IMG/VR virus record: IMGVR_UViG_3300045009_000577
Span: 1-26,423 of that record
Length of the DNA stretch: 26,423 bases
Source of the DNA: a virus
Reading direction: 5' to 3' (one strand)
Both the position numbers and the translations under genes were made by a program. The notes beneath the pieces are model-generated. The model was not told the origin of the DNA and did not search any database. It saw only the letters and a program-made list of their open reading frames with translations. This document shows, one piece after another, positions 15,224-22,892 of this stretch (its first letter is position 1; the number at the start of each line of letters is the position of its first letter).

Positions 15224-15247
15224 ATGGCACATATTTTGAAGATTTGA
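15224..15247 (+). other. Truncated copy of the next gene's 5' end, or 7-residue leader
   Basis: ATGGCACATATTTTGAAGAT followed by TTGA mimics the start of the gene at 15286 (ATGGCAAATTTTGATGATTT), aligning with a small gap, 62 bases upstream. It encodes seven residues and stops. It could be a decayed duplicate or a short leader. Confidence 0.3.
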
Positions 15248-15285
15248 TGATATATATTATTAGTTAACTCTTTAAAATAAATAAA

Positions 15286-15666
15286 ATGGCAAATTTTGAT
15301 GATTTAGGTTACGACGAAGTGGTAGATACTATCTGCGACGTAATTGAACTAGGTAAAAATGTAAAAAACGTATTTGCTGACGGATTCCAATTAATTCCTG
15401 ATCTTATTGCGTTGACACCTGAATTCTTTAAAGTTCAAGAGATTATTTCTGATGCTCCTATGGCAATCAACCAACTTAAAAACTTGAGTGTTGAAGAAGC
15501 TAAAAAAGCACACGCAGAAATCGCAAAGCGCACCGGCGTAGCTCAAGACAAGGTAGTTGACACGGTAACTAAGGGCTTCGGAATTATCGTAGAATTGTAT
15601 GAAGTATTTGCTTGGAATCAGGCAAAATTCTTCGCAATCAAGCAAAAAGTTCAAGACCTAGTGTAA
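15286..15666 (+). CDS. Helical 126-residue protein, probably highly expressed
   Basis: No named family, though small helical proteins with a 'V-x-EA-x-x-x-x...V-D-x-V...I-x-x-x-x-E' pattern are common near tail genes of marine phages. It appears all alpha-helical: VVDTICDVIELGKNVKNVFA, FKVQEIISDAPMAINQLKNL, EEAKKAHAEIAKRTGV, KVVDTVTKGFGIIVELYEVF. No transmembrane span or signal peptide is clear. Its codon use (GGC, CGC, ACC, GAC, CAC) is visibly richer in G and C than that of its neighbours, it stands alone with A-rich leader sequence, and it has its own strong terminator. Together these suggest a very abundant protein, perhaps structural, but function is unknown. Confidence 0.85.
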   Translation: MANFDDLGYDEVVDTICDVIELGKNVKNVFADGFQLIPDLIALTPEFFKVQEIISDAPMAINQLKNLSVEEAKKAHAEIAKRTGVAQDKVVDTVTKGFGIIVELYEVFAWNQAKFFAIKQKVQDLV

Positions 15667-15687
15667 TTGTAAACTATTCGATTTTTC

Positions 15688-15717
15688 GCCCCGCTAAAAA
15701 AATTGGCGGGGCTTTTT
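15688..15717 (+). terminator. Strong rho-independent terminator
   Basis: Stem GCCCCGC (15688-15694) pairs with GCGGGGC (15706-15712) around an A-rich 11-base loop, followed by TTTTT. It lies 21 bases after the 126-residue gene and separates it from the fibre cluster. It is the most GC-rich hairpin in the window. Confidence 0.93.
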
Positions 15718-15756
15718 AATTAATACAAAATGCAATATTTATAATAAAGGTTAATC

Positions 15757-18700
15757 ATGCTAATTTACAGGCCTACGATTATTTCTGGATCAGGATATTA
15801 CTCCGGGTCTTTCGATGGAGACGGGTCTAGGTTATATAACATAAGATCCTCCTCTTATGCTCTAACTGCATCTTACGCTCTAAATGGAGGAGGTGGTGGT
15901 GGCACAGGAGCTGGCTTTCCTTTTTCCGGAGCAGCAGTAATAACAGGATCTTTGACCGTTTCTGGTTCTTATGTTGACTTTTCCGATGTAGTTTATATAA
16001 CAGGTTCTAGATTAAGAGTTTCTAAATTAAATGTATTATCTGAATTAACTGCGAGTGGACTTAAATATCCGAAGATAGATGGTATTGCTGGTCAAATTAT
16101 AGAGACAGATGGAGCTGGTAATTTGTCATTTGGTAATATTGATACTATTGTAGAGAATGTAAAAAACGTATCTGGATATACCTTGTATAAAGGAACGCCT
16201 GTACATGCAACGGGTTCCGGAACATCTGGTAATGTTGTTGGAGTTATTGCTGCTAGTGCTTCCGTAGCTTCTACAATGCCTGCAACTTTTATATTAGCTC
16301 AAACATTAGCAGCAGGAGCTGAAGGTCTAGGTATAATATCTGGATTAATAACAGGAGTAAATACATCTGCCTTTAAAAATGGAGAAGTTATATATGTTGG
16401 AGCTAGAGGGGGATACACTAATGTTGCACCTACTGGTTCAAATCTAGTACAAAATTTAGGTATTGTAACTAAAGTACACCCTACAAATGGCGGAGGTGTT
16501 GTTCTTGGTGCGGGTAGAGCAAATGCAACTCCTAATTTATTAAACGGTCAAATTTTTTACGGAGTAGGAAATAAATCTGTAGCTAGACCTTTGAGAGATG
16601 TTATATCAGGAAGTGCTTTTGTTTTCTCCGGATCTTTTAAGGGAGATGGTAGTGGATTGACAAATGTTTCAGGAGAAAAAGGGCAGAAAGGAGAGGCGGT
16701 AGCGTATATTTATACATCTTCTTTACAGGGAGTTGTAGTTAGTGTAAATCATAATTTAGACCTTGCTTACCCCGTTTACAATATATATGACAATTTAGGT
16801 AATGAAACAATACCAAAGTCTTTTTCTATAATAAATAATAACACTGTAGAAATAGATTTCGGAGTTCCTTTTACCGGCTCTCTAACCATATCTTCCGGGG
16901 ATAAAGGATTAAAAGGAGACAAAGGAAATTTCAAAGGGCAAAAAGGAGAGAAAGGAGATAATAAAGGAAGTAAAGGAAATATAGGACCCAAAGGAAATAT
17001 TGGACAAAAAGGAGCTACAGGAAATAAAGGACAAAAAGGAGATATAGGACAGAAAGGTTCTGTAGGTTCAACTGGATTAAAAGGTTCTATCGGTGAAAAA
17101 GGATATAAGGGAGATTTAGGATATAAAGGGGAGATAGGACTAAAAGGTCAAAAAGGAGAAATAGGAGCTTCTGGAAGTAAGGGAAATGCTAGTACAGTAC
17201 AAGGACCTAAAGGTATAAAGGGAGATATAGGCCCTTCTGGTAGTAAAGGTAATGCTAGCTCTATCCCAGGACCTTTGGGACCAAAAGGACAAAAAGGTGA
17301 ACTTGGTTATAAAGGAAGTAAAGGTAATGCTAGCTCAGTCCAAGGACCTTCGGGAAGTAAAGGCAATAAAGGAGATAATGGTTCTCTATTTACGAGTCCG
17401 TTATCTGGTTCTTTAGTTACTCTTAATCATGGATTAAACAATAAGTACCCAGTATTTGTAGTTTATGATATTACAGGTTCCGCAATATTCCCCAACTCTT
17501 TTGTTTCTGTAAATTCTAATACATCCCAAGTTTCTTTTGTTGATACTTTTTCCGGCTCTATCAGTATAATGTCAGGAGGACAAAAAGGAGTAAAAGGAGA
17601 AAAAGGAGAATTTAAAGGAGAAAAAGGAACAAAAGGACAAAAAGGATTAAAAGGTGAAGGTACTTTATATACAACTTCTATTAGTGGGTCTATAGTAACT
17701 ATAAATCACAATACAGGACATTTATATCCTATATTTTCTGCTTATAATAAAAATAAAATAGCTGTTCAACCAAAAACCGTACTTGTTATTGATTCAAATA
17801 CGTTACAAGTTGATTTTGGAACTTCTTTTAGCGGGTCTATTTCCGTCGGAAGCGGAGGATTAAATGGATTAAATGGATTAAAAGGAGAGAAAGGAAATTT
17901 CAAAGGAGAGAAGGGAACAAAAGGACAAAAAGGAAACAACGGTCTTTTTCCTTTTTCTGGAGCAGCTTCTATAACCGGGTCTTTAAGCGTAACTAATTCT
18001 AGTTCATTTTCTCATGTACTTCCTAAACAAAATAATTTATATGATTTAGGAAGCTCAAGTAATAGATGGAGAGATTTGTACTTAACAAGTGCCTCGATAT
18101 ATTTAGGCAGAACAAAAATAACATCTGGCCCAAATGGTAAGATATCTTTTGTAGATTCTCAGAATCCAAATCAAAAAATAACAGGAAATTATACAGGATC
18201 TTTCTCCGGTAGTTTTAACATATCAGGAATAAGACAAGGATCAAATGAAAATAAAGTTTTACTTTTAGATAGCAATAATAACATTATATATAGAAATAAT
18301 TTAGCTCTCACGGGATCTAAAGGAAATAAAGGAGATATGGGCCCATCGGGTTCAAATGCAGGAATTCAAACTTATACAAATCCATCTAATAATAGAGTTA
18401 TAACATCAGTTTCATCAACAGAAATAAATGCTGAATCAAATTTAACTTTTGATGGCTCTATTTTGTCTGTAAATTCTAATTCAGCAATAAAATTACCTTC
18501 TGGAACAACTAATCAAAGACCTGTAAGCTCATCAGCTGGTATGATTAGACTAAATTCCACAAACAGTAGTGTGGAATCCTATATCAGTGGATCTTGGCAC
18601 TCGGTACCATCTTTTCCGGGGCTTAATTCTCAAGTTACTATTATAGGTGGTGGAAGTAGGGGTGGTGTCGGAATTGGTTACTTCTCTATAGGTTCTGGAG

Positions 18701-19320
18701 GAGGAGGAGGAGGAGGAGGAGAGGTAATAAATTTAGATTATTTGTTGTATCCGGGTAGTTATACAGTTATAGTTGCAGCAGGAGGTGGAAATTCTTCTTT
18801 CGGAAATATAATAGCCACCTCAGGAAGTGTTGGAGGAAATGCATCAGTGTATATTGGCGGATCTGGTGGAGCGGGTAGCTTAACAAAATCAACAGGTGGA
18901 CCCGGAGGTAGCACAAGTGGAGATTTTTATCCATACGATATTTCATTTCCCGGAGTTGGATGCACTGGGCTCTTCTCTGTTTGCACTGGGGATACGAGAG
19001 CTGGAGGAGGAGGAGGAGGAGGAGCTAGCACTGCTAATCAACTCAATGGAAACACGATATACTCTGGACCGGGAGCAATAGGTTCTTCTGGCGGTGGTGC
19101 GGGAGGAGATGCTTATGTAAATGGAGGCAATGGAGTTGGTAATACAGGAGGAGGAGGAGGAGGAGGAGGTAGTCAAGGAGCTATAGGAGGTAACGGAGGT
19201 AGTGGTATAGTTGTTATAAAATACGTGGGAAATCCTAAAGCAACCGGAGGTACTATAAGTACTTCAAACGGTTATACAAAACACACATTTACTATGACGG
19301 GAACATTAGTAGTTTATTAA
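15757..19320 (+). CDS. Large tail fibre with Lys-rich collagen stalks and polyglycine-rich tip
   Basis: A 1187-residue protein. The N-terminus (RPTIISGSGYYSGSFDGDGS) is the anchor shared with three other fibres here. Residues 108-256 form a domain with VKNVSGYTLYKGTPVHATG and AAGAEGLGIISGLITGVNTS, common in phage fibres. Three ~65-residue sandwich modules (317-381, 544-608, 637-701) alternate with Gly-X-Y stalks (382-543, 609-636, ~703-727) whose Y or X positions are very often Lys (GQKGEKGD). A LYDLGSSSNRWRDLYLTSAS motif follows at 761-780. Residues 957-1187 form a glycine-rich tip with three runs of 7-8 Gly and an ending GGSGIVVIKY, resembling polyglycine-sandwich adhesins such as those at the tips of some T4-like long tail fibres. 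Likely the main receptor-binding fibre. An AAAGG may serve as a ribosome site. Confidence 0.85.
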   Translation: MLIYRPTIISGSGYYSGSFDGDGSRLYNIRSSSYALTASYALNGGGGGGTGAGFPFSGAAVITGSLTVSGSYVDFSDVVYITGSRLRVSKLNVLSELTASGLKYPKIDGIAGQIIETDGAGNLSFGNIDTIVENVKNVSGYTLYKGTPVHATGSGTSGNVVGVIAASASVASTMPATFILAQTLAAGAEGLGIISGLITGVNTSAFKNGEVIYVGARGGYTNVAPTGSNLVQNLGIVTKVHPTNGGGVVLGAGRANATPNLLNGQIFYGVGNKSVARPLRDVISGSAFVFSGSFKGDGSGLTNVSGEKGQKGEAVAYIYTSSLQGVVVSVNHNLDLAYPVYNIYDNLGNETIPKSFSIINNNTVEIDFGVPFTGSLTISSGDKGLKGDKGNFKGQKGEKGDNKGSKGNIGPKGNIGQKGATGNKGQKGDIGQKGSVGSTGLKGSIGEKGYKGDLGYKGEIGLKGQKGEIGASGSKGNASTVQGPKGIKGDIGPSGSKGNASSIPGPLGPKGQKGELGYKGSKGNASSVQGPSGSKGNKGDNGSLFTSPLSGSLVTLNHGLNNKYPVFVVYDITGSAIFPNSFVSVNSNTSQVSFVDTFSGSISIMSGGQKGVKGEKGEFKGEKGTKGQKGLKGEGTLYTTSISGSIVTINHNTGHLYPIFSAYNKNKIAVQPKTVLVIDSNTLQVDFGTSFSGSISVGSGGLNGLNGLKGEKGNFKGEKGTKGQKGNNGLFPFSGAASITGSLSVTNSSSFSHVLPKQNNLYDLGSSSNRWRDLYLTSASIYLGRTKITSGPNGKISFVDSQNPNQKITGNYTGSFSGSFNISGIRQGSNENKVLLLDSNNNIIYRNNLALTGSKGNKGDMGPSGSNAGIQTYTNPSNNRVITSVSSTEINAESNLTFDGSILSVNSNSAIKLPSGTTNQRPVSSSAGMIRLNSTNSSVESYISGSWHSVPSFPGLNSQVTIIGGGSRGGVGIGYFSIGSGGGGGGGGEVINLDYLLYPGSYTVIVAAGGGNSSFGNIIATSGSVGGNASVYIGGSGGAGSLTKSTGGPGGSTSGDFYPYDISFPGVGCTGLFSVCTGDTRAGGGGGGGASTANQLNGNTIYSGPGAIGSSGGGAGGDAYVNGGNGVGNTGGGGGGGGSQGAIGGNGGSGIVVIKYVGNPKATGGTISTSNGYTKHTFTMTGTLVVY
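16900..17946 (+). repeat. Lys-rich collagen-like stalk segments
   Basis: Three Gly-X-Y stretches (16900-17385, 17581-17664, ~17863-17937) separated by sandwich modules. Triplets GQK, GEK, GDK, GTK and GNK dominate. Three tandem copies of GSKGNAS plus a short tail occur within the first stretch. This basic chemistry contrasts with the neutral GPA/GPT collagen of the protein at 2145-4289. Confidence 0.85.
18697..18720 (+). repeat. (GGA)8 microsatellite in fibre tip
   Basis: Eight perfect GGA codons encode Gly981-988 in the polyglycine domain. Two further tracts follow in the same domain. Such triplet tracts can gain or lose units in frame by slippage. Confidence 0.9.
19003..19023 (+). repeat. 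(GGA)7 microsatellite in fibre tip
   Basis: Seven perfect GGA codons in the same glycine-rich domain, after a segment with two cysteines (VGCTGLFSVCTG). Confidence 0.9.
19147..19170 (+). repeat. (GGA)7-GGT microsatellite in fibre tip
   Basis: Seven GGA codons and one GGT encode eight glycines, the third tract of the polyglycine-rich tip. Confidence 0.9.
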
Positions 19321-19331
19321 AAAATTATTTT

Positions 19332-19757
19332 ATGGCACATTTCGCACAAATAAATGAAAATAATAAAGTTATAAATATTGTTGTCGTTTCTGATATTGAC
19401 TTACAAAGTGGTCTTCATTTAGATATAGAAGAATTAGGAGTTCAATACCTTAAGTCTCTTGTAGGAAACGATACAAATTGGGTAAAAACATCCTATAACA
19501 CTAAAGGCGGCATACATTATAACCCGATAACAAATAAACCAAACGAAAATCAATCAAAAGCGTTTAGAAAAAATTATGCTCAGTACGGATATACTTACGA
19601 CAATCAAAGAGATGCTTTTATTCCTCCAAAACCATACCCATCTTGGATACTAAATGAATTCTCTTGTTTATGGGAACCTCCTATACCCTATCCTAATGAT
19701 GGTAATCTGTATGAATGGAATGAAGACACTAAATCATGGGATTTATACACGCCTTAA
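19332..19757 (+). CDS. Conserved phage protein with PPKPYPSW motif
   Basis: A 141-residue protein. Landmarks match a conserved small protein found in many cyanophages and other marine T4-like phages: MAHFAQINENNKVINIVVVS at the start, TNWVKTSYNTKGG, KAFRKNYAQYGYTYD, RDAFIPPKPYPSWILNE, LWEPPIPYPNDG and a C-terminal YEWNEDTKSWDLY. The biochemical role is not established; the beta-rich, Trp/Pro-rich makeup and its place directly behind a fibre gene (11 bases) suggest a small tail or fibre accessory protein. It appears complete, with an A-rich leader and no Shine-Dalgarno. Confidence 0.8.
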   Translation: MAHFAQINENNKVINIVVVSDIDLQSGLHLDIEELGVQYLKSLVGNDTNWVKTSYNTKGGIHYNPITNKPNENQSKAFRKNYAQYGYTYDNQRDAFIPPKPYPSWILNEFSCLWEPPIPYPNDGNLYEWNEDTKSWDLYTP

Positions 19758-19769
19758 ACATAAAGTAAA

Positions 19770-20225
19770 ATGGATTTATATTTTCCTAACATAATTACAG
19801 GTTCCGGGTATTTCTCTGGTTCTTTTATTGGGGATGGCTCTCAATTATCCGGGGTTACGTCATACACGAATACAGATACATTAAACTATATAAATTCTAT
19901 AGGTGTATTATCCGGTTCTTTACCAGCAAATATAATATCAGGCAGTGGGACTAATTCTTACATTCCAAAATACATAGGATCTAAATACATAGGAAATAGT
20001 ACAATTCAACAAGTAGGAAATAATGTAAGAGTTACAGGAAGTCTACAGATAACAGGTTCTGTTTTAGCAGAAACCTATTTAGCAAGTAAAATATTCTACA
20101 GGAATGCAGTAACAATTAGTTTTAATTACACTATACCATCATCAGAAAATGCTATGAGTGCAGGTGATATTTATATAAAGAGTGGATCTACTGTGACGGA
20201 AAATGGTAATTGGTCAATCGTATAA
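19770..20225 (+). CDS. Short tail-fibre paralog
   Basis: A 151-residue protein with the shared fibre anchor (FPNIITGSGYFSGSFIGDGS) followed by SYTNTDTLNYINSIGVLSGS, a segment also found in the fibre at 22893. A GSLQITGSV motif near residue 95 is typical of phage fibre shafts. The C-terminal ~45 residues are a small domain ending GNWSIV. It is much shorter than the other anchor-bearing fibres, so it may be a minimal tip-bearing fibre or a reduced copy. It is co-oriented and tightly packed (12 bases after the previous gene, 9 before the next). Confidence 0.75.
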   Translation: MDLYFPNIITGSGYFSGSFIGDGSQLSGVTSYTNTDTLNYINSIGVLSGSLPANIISGSGTNSYIPKYIGSKYIGNSTIQQVGNNVRVTGSLQITGSVLAETYLASKIFYRNAVTISFNYTIPSSENAMSAGDIYIKSGSTVTENGNWSIV

Positions 20226-20234
20226 TACAAATAG

Positions 20235-20834
20235 ATGAGTTCAAAATTAAAAGTAGATACAATAACAAACCAAAGTGAGAGTCAAACATTGATGTCTAAT
20301 GGTGTAATAACAGTAGGAAATAATGTATTAGAGGATTTTACATTACTTTGCGATGGAGGTTCTTACGTTGGAAAAAATGGAACATTCACATCTCAAAATG
20401 TTACTTCTCAATATTCTATTACATCAACTTATACTGATTTAAATGGTTCTTCCATATCATATTTACCTCCCATCGGCACTACATGTGTCGTGTATTCTTT
20501 TCACTATACTCTATATTGGCAAGGTACTAATGCTCATTCTATATCTCACGCTAAATTTTTTATAGATGGAGTTGAAGTAGTGTTCTCAAGATTTTCCCAC
20601 TCTGCACAATACTTAGAATCTTTGCTTACTTTCACCTGGCCTATTTTTATTGGGGGGATAACAAACAATAATACAGGAAGACAATCTACATGGACAACCC
20701 AGAAAACATTAAAATTGCAAATGAGAGAATATGGAGCATCTAATAACATGGATGCACACGGAACTGTCTATTGGGATGGAGGAGGAGGAAATCAATTTCA
20801 CATGCCATCTATAAGCATAAAAGCAATAAAATGA
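20235..20834 (+). CDS. Small tail/receptor-binding protein, STLKVD-type N-terminus
   Basis: A 199-residue protein. It begins MSSKLKVDTITNQSES, a form of the short N-terminal peptide (M-S/G-x-L-x-V-x-K-I) shared by the next three genes and common on marine phage structural proteins. The rest is a beta-rich domain with aromatic residues (VVYSFHYTLYWQGTNAHSIS, LLTFTWPIFIGG, GTVYWDGGGGNQFH) that looks like a jelly-roll or carbohydrate-binding fold. Its stop overlaps the next start (ATGA). Probably a surface-exposed tail tip protein; no enzymatic motif was seen. Confidence 0.65.
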   Translation: MSSKLKVDTITNQSESQTLMSNGVITVGNNVLEDFTLLCDGGSYVGKNGTFTSQNVTSQYSITSTYTDLNGSSISYLPPIGTTCVVYSFHYTLYWQGTNAHSISHAKFFIDGVEVVFSRFSHSAQYLESLLTFTWPIFIGGITNNNTGRQSTWTTQKTLKLQMREYGASNNMDAHGTVYWDGGGGNQFHMPSISIKAIK

Positions 20835-21388
20835 GTACATTAATTGTAGATAAAATAACATCATTAAATAATAACATAACAATAGATGGAAATCTAAATG
20901 TTAGTGGATCAATTAATGTAAATGGAACAAACATCATTACTCCATTAGCTAACGAGATAGTTCAACAAGTATATGTTCAAACTTATAATCCAAATCACAT
21001 AACTGTTACATCTACATCTGAAGTAGCATTATCCACAACTATTTCAATTACTCCAAAATATTCAAATAGCATTATAAGAGTTGAATTTTATTCTACCATG
21101 ATGTACGGAGCAGCTAACGCAATAGTAGCAGCATTATACAGGAAAATAGGAGCAGGATCATTTACATCTATAATTGCCATAACTCAAACAAATCCTTTAA
21201 CTTATTATGGCTGGTTTTATCATACTAGTAGTTGGGGCCCTTATAAAGCTATATATTTTGATTCACCTGCAACAACGCAACAAGTTACTTACGAATTAAG
21301 ATACCGAAACATATCAACTACAGCAACAAATTATTTAGTTCATGCTACACAATATTATGGTTGGATATTAACAGAAATAAAAGTATAA
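20831..21388 (+). CDS. Small tail/receptor-binding protein paralog 1
   Basis: A 185-residue protein from ATG 20831, which overlaps the previous TGA. A longer frame exists upstream from 20771, but that extension lies inside the previous gene and is basic and unlike any neighbour, so it is rejected. N-terminus MSTLIVDKITSLNNNITIDG, then a NVSGSINVNGT strand pair, then a C-terminal domain: SITPKYSNSIIRVEFYSTMM, IVAALYRKIGAG, YGWFYH, and the ending QYYGWILTEIKV. It is clearly related along its whole length to the next gene, so the pair arose by tandem duplication. Confidence 0.75.
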   Translation: MSTLIVDKITSLNNNITIDGNLNVSGSINVNGTNIITPLANEIVQQVYVQTYNPNHITVTSTSEVALSTTISITPKYSNSIIRVEFYSTMMYGAANAIVAALYRKIGAGSFTSIIAITQTNPLTYYGWFYHTSSWGPYKAIYFDSPATTQQVTYELRYRNISTTATNYLVHATQYYGWILTEIKV

Positions 21389-21389
21389 T

Positions 21390-21953
21390 ATGGGAAATAC
21401 AAGTTTAAATAAAATAGACCCATTATATAATAACACCTTAAATATAAAATCAAATATTAATTTATCTGGTTCGGTATCTTTAAATTCATATAGCTTAAAT
21501 AAATCATCTCCCGGAGAAATAGTACAAGTAAGATATGTTCAATCTACAAGTCCCACTCATATAGAGACAACAACTACTAATGAAGCCATTCTTGATTTAA
21601 CCGTTTCTATAACACCAAAATATAAAGACAGTACTATAAAAGTAGAGTTTAATTCCTCGATGATGCACGGAGGAAATTCCGAAGCCATAGTTGTAGCCTT
21701 ATATAGAAAAATAGGAAAAGATGTCTTTTTTCCTATATTACCTATAAATGGTTCTGGCCCCTTAACTATTTATGGCTGGTTTTATGATTCTAACACATGG
21801 AGAAATATGGAAATACCTTATTTTGATATGCCTAATACTACAGAGCAAGTTACTTATCAAATAAGATATAGAAAATGGGGTGGAACAATCGTAAATTATC
21901 TAGTACATCAAACAATGTATTATGGGTGGATATTAACTGAAATAAAATCATAG
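21390..21953 (+). CDS. Small tail/receptor-binding protein paralog 2
   Basis: A 187-residue paralog of the preceding gene: the same order of SITPKYKDSTIKVEFNSSMM, IVVALYRKIGKD, YGWFYD, EQVTYQIRYR and MYYGWILTEIKS. The N-terminal anchor is more diverged (MGNTSLNKIDPLYNNTLNIK). It starts one base after the stop of paralog 1. Divergence is concentrated in the loops between the conserved strands (for example after ALYRKIG and after GWFY), as expected if loops contact variable receptors. Confidence 0.75.
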   Translation: MGNTSLNKIDPLYNNTLNIKSNINLSGSVSLNSYSLNKSSPGEIVQVRYVQSTSPTHIETTTTNEAILDLTVSITPKYKDSTIKVEFNSSMMHGGNSEAIVVALYRKIGKDVFFPILPINGSGPLTIYGWFYDSNTWRNMEIPYFDMPNTTEQVTYQIRYRKWGGTIVNYLVHQTMYYGWILTEIKS

Positions 21954-21955
21954 AA

Positions 21956-22516
21956 ATGGGAACACTTAGCGTAAACAAATTACAAGCTCAAGTAGGTAGC
22001 AATATAGAATTAACAGGTAACATGGTAGCATCCGGGGCGATAACTGACAGCCATGCTAAAGTTGTTCAATATCTATATGCTATTAGCGGTCCCGCACGTC
22101 AAACAATAAGTAGCCTAACCCCTGTTACTATAAGCGGATTATCATTAACGATTACTCCAAAATATTCAAACAGTTTAATTGTTATAGAAGGCGTAATTCT
22201 TAGCTCTAATACTCACGTATCTTCGTATGGGGTTTTCAAGGATGGTGTCGCTACTGTGTCTACTACTGGACAGACAAATTCTAACGAGCCCAATATGCAA
22301 GTAACTAATTATATAGGAAGTGCTACTACTGATGAACTATGGACAATTCCTATTAGACATCATGAAATATCTTCTACTTTACTTGCTAGAACCTATGATA
22401 TTAGAGCTACGGCAGGATGGTCCGGAACTGCTTATGCTCTATACATAAATAACAGGTCATCTAATGATATGGCAGGATTTAGTTATATGATTGTAAAAGA
22501 GATAAAAATAAGCTAA
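21956..22516 (+). CDS. Small tail/receptor-binding protein paralog 3
   Basis: A 186-residue protein, more distant member of the same series. N-terminus MGTLSVNKLQAQVGSNIELT, with GNMVASGAIT matching the GNLNVSGSIN strand pair of paralog 1. The C-terminal domain keeps LTITPKYSNSLIVIEGVILS and ends YMIVKEIKIS, but the middle differs (VFKDGVATVSTTGQ, TIPIRHHEISS). The sequence fits a beta-sandwich head. Same orientation, with two bases separating it from its neighbours. Confidence 0.7.
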   Translation: MGTLSVNKLQAQVGSNIELTGNMVASGAITDSHAKVVQYLYAISGPARQTISSLTPVTISGLSLTITPKYSNSLIVIEGVILSSNTHVSSYGVFKDGVATVSTTGQTNSNEPNMQVTNYIGSATTDELWTIPIRHHEISSTLLARTYDIRATAGWSGTAYALYINNRSSNDMAGFSYMIVKEIKIS

Positions 22517-22517
22517 C

Positions 22518-22889
22518 ATGAAATATCAAATAGAACATGCTTTAAAAATATTATCTCCGAATGCTCAATATAGTATAATAGGAGACGATTATGAAAATAT
22601 ATATTGGATTGATGAAAATGAATATAAGCCCTCTATAAATGAAATACAAAATAAAATAGAGGAATTACATGTAGAAGAACCTATGAGATTACTTCGCATT
22701 GAAAGGAATAAATTATTGGCAGATGTAGATTGGGAAGTTATAAAATCAATTTCGAGAGGTGAGCAAATAAGCATAGAATTATCCACTTACATGCAGGAGT
22801 TAAGAGATTTACCCAATAACTCAAATCCAACATTAGACAATACTTATAATTTAGACATGTCATCTGTAAATTGGCCAATAAAACCTTAA
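22518..22889 (+). CDS. Tail fibre assembly chaperone-like protein
   Basis: A 123-residue protein. The C-terminal half matches the phage tail-assembly-chaperone pattern (Phage_tail_APC/XkdW-like): RIERNKLLADVDWEVIKSIS, then a helix ending MQELRDLPNNSNP and a final VNWPIKP. The N-terminal half (YSIIGDDYENIYWIDENEYK, then SINEIQNKIEEL) is a small beta region plus helix, also usual in these proteins. Such genes normally sit beside fibre genes and are thought to help fibre folding or attachment. The family's exact activity is not well established. Confidence 0.75.
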   Translation: MKYQIEHALKILSPNAQYSIIGDDYENIYWIDENEYKPSINEIQNKIEELHVEEPMRLLRIERNKLLADVDWEVIKSISRGEQISIELSTYMQELRDLPNNSNPTLDNTYNLDMSSVNWPIKP

Positions 22890-22892
22890 TAA

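Noticed and set aside
18943-19176. Minus-strand Ser-rich frame over the GGA tracts
   Set aside because: Produced by reading GGA repeats backwards as TCC; no real gene features.
20771-20830. Upstream extension of paralog 1 by 20 residues
   Set aside because: It lies inside the previous gene, is basic and unlike related N-termini; ATG 20831 gives the shared MSTLIVDKI start and an ATGA overlap.
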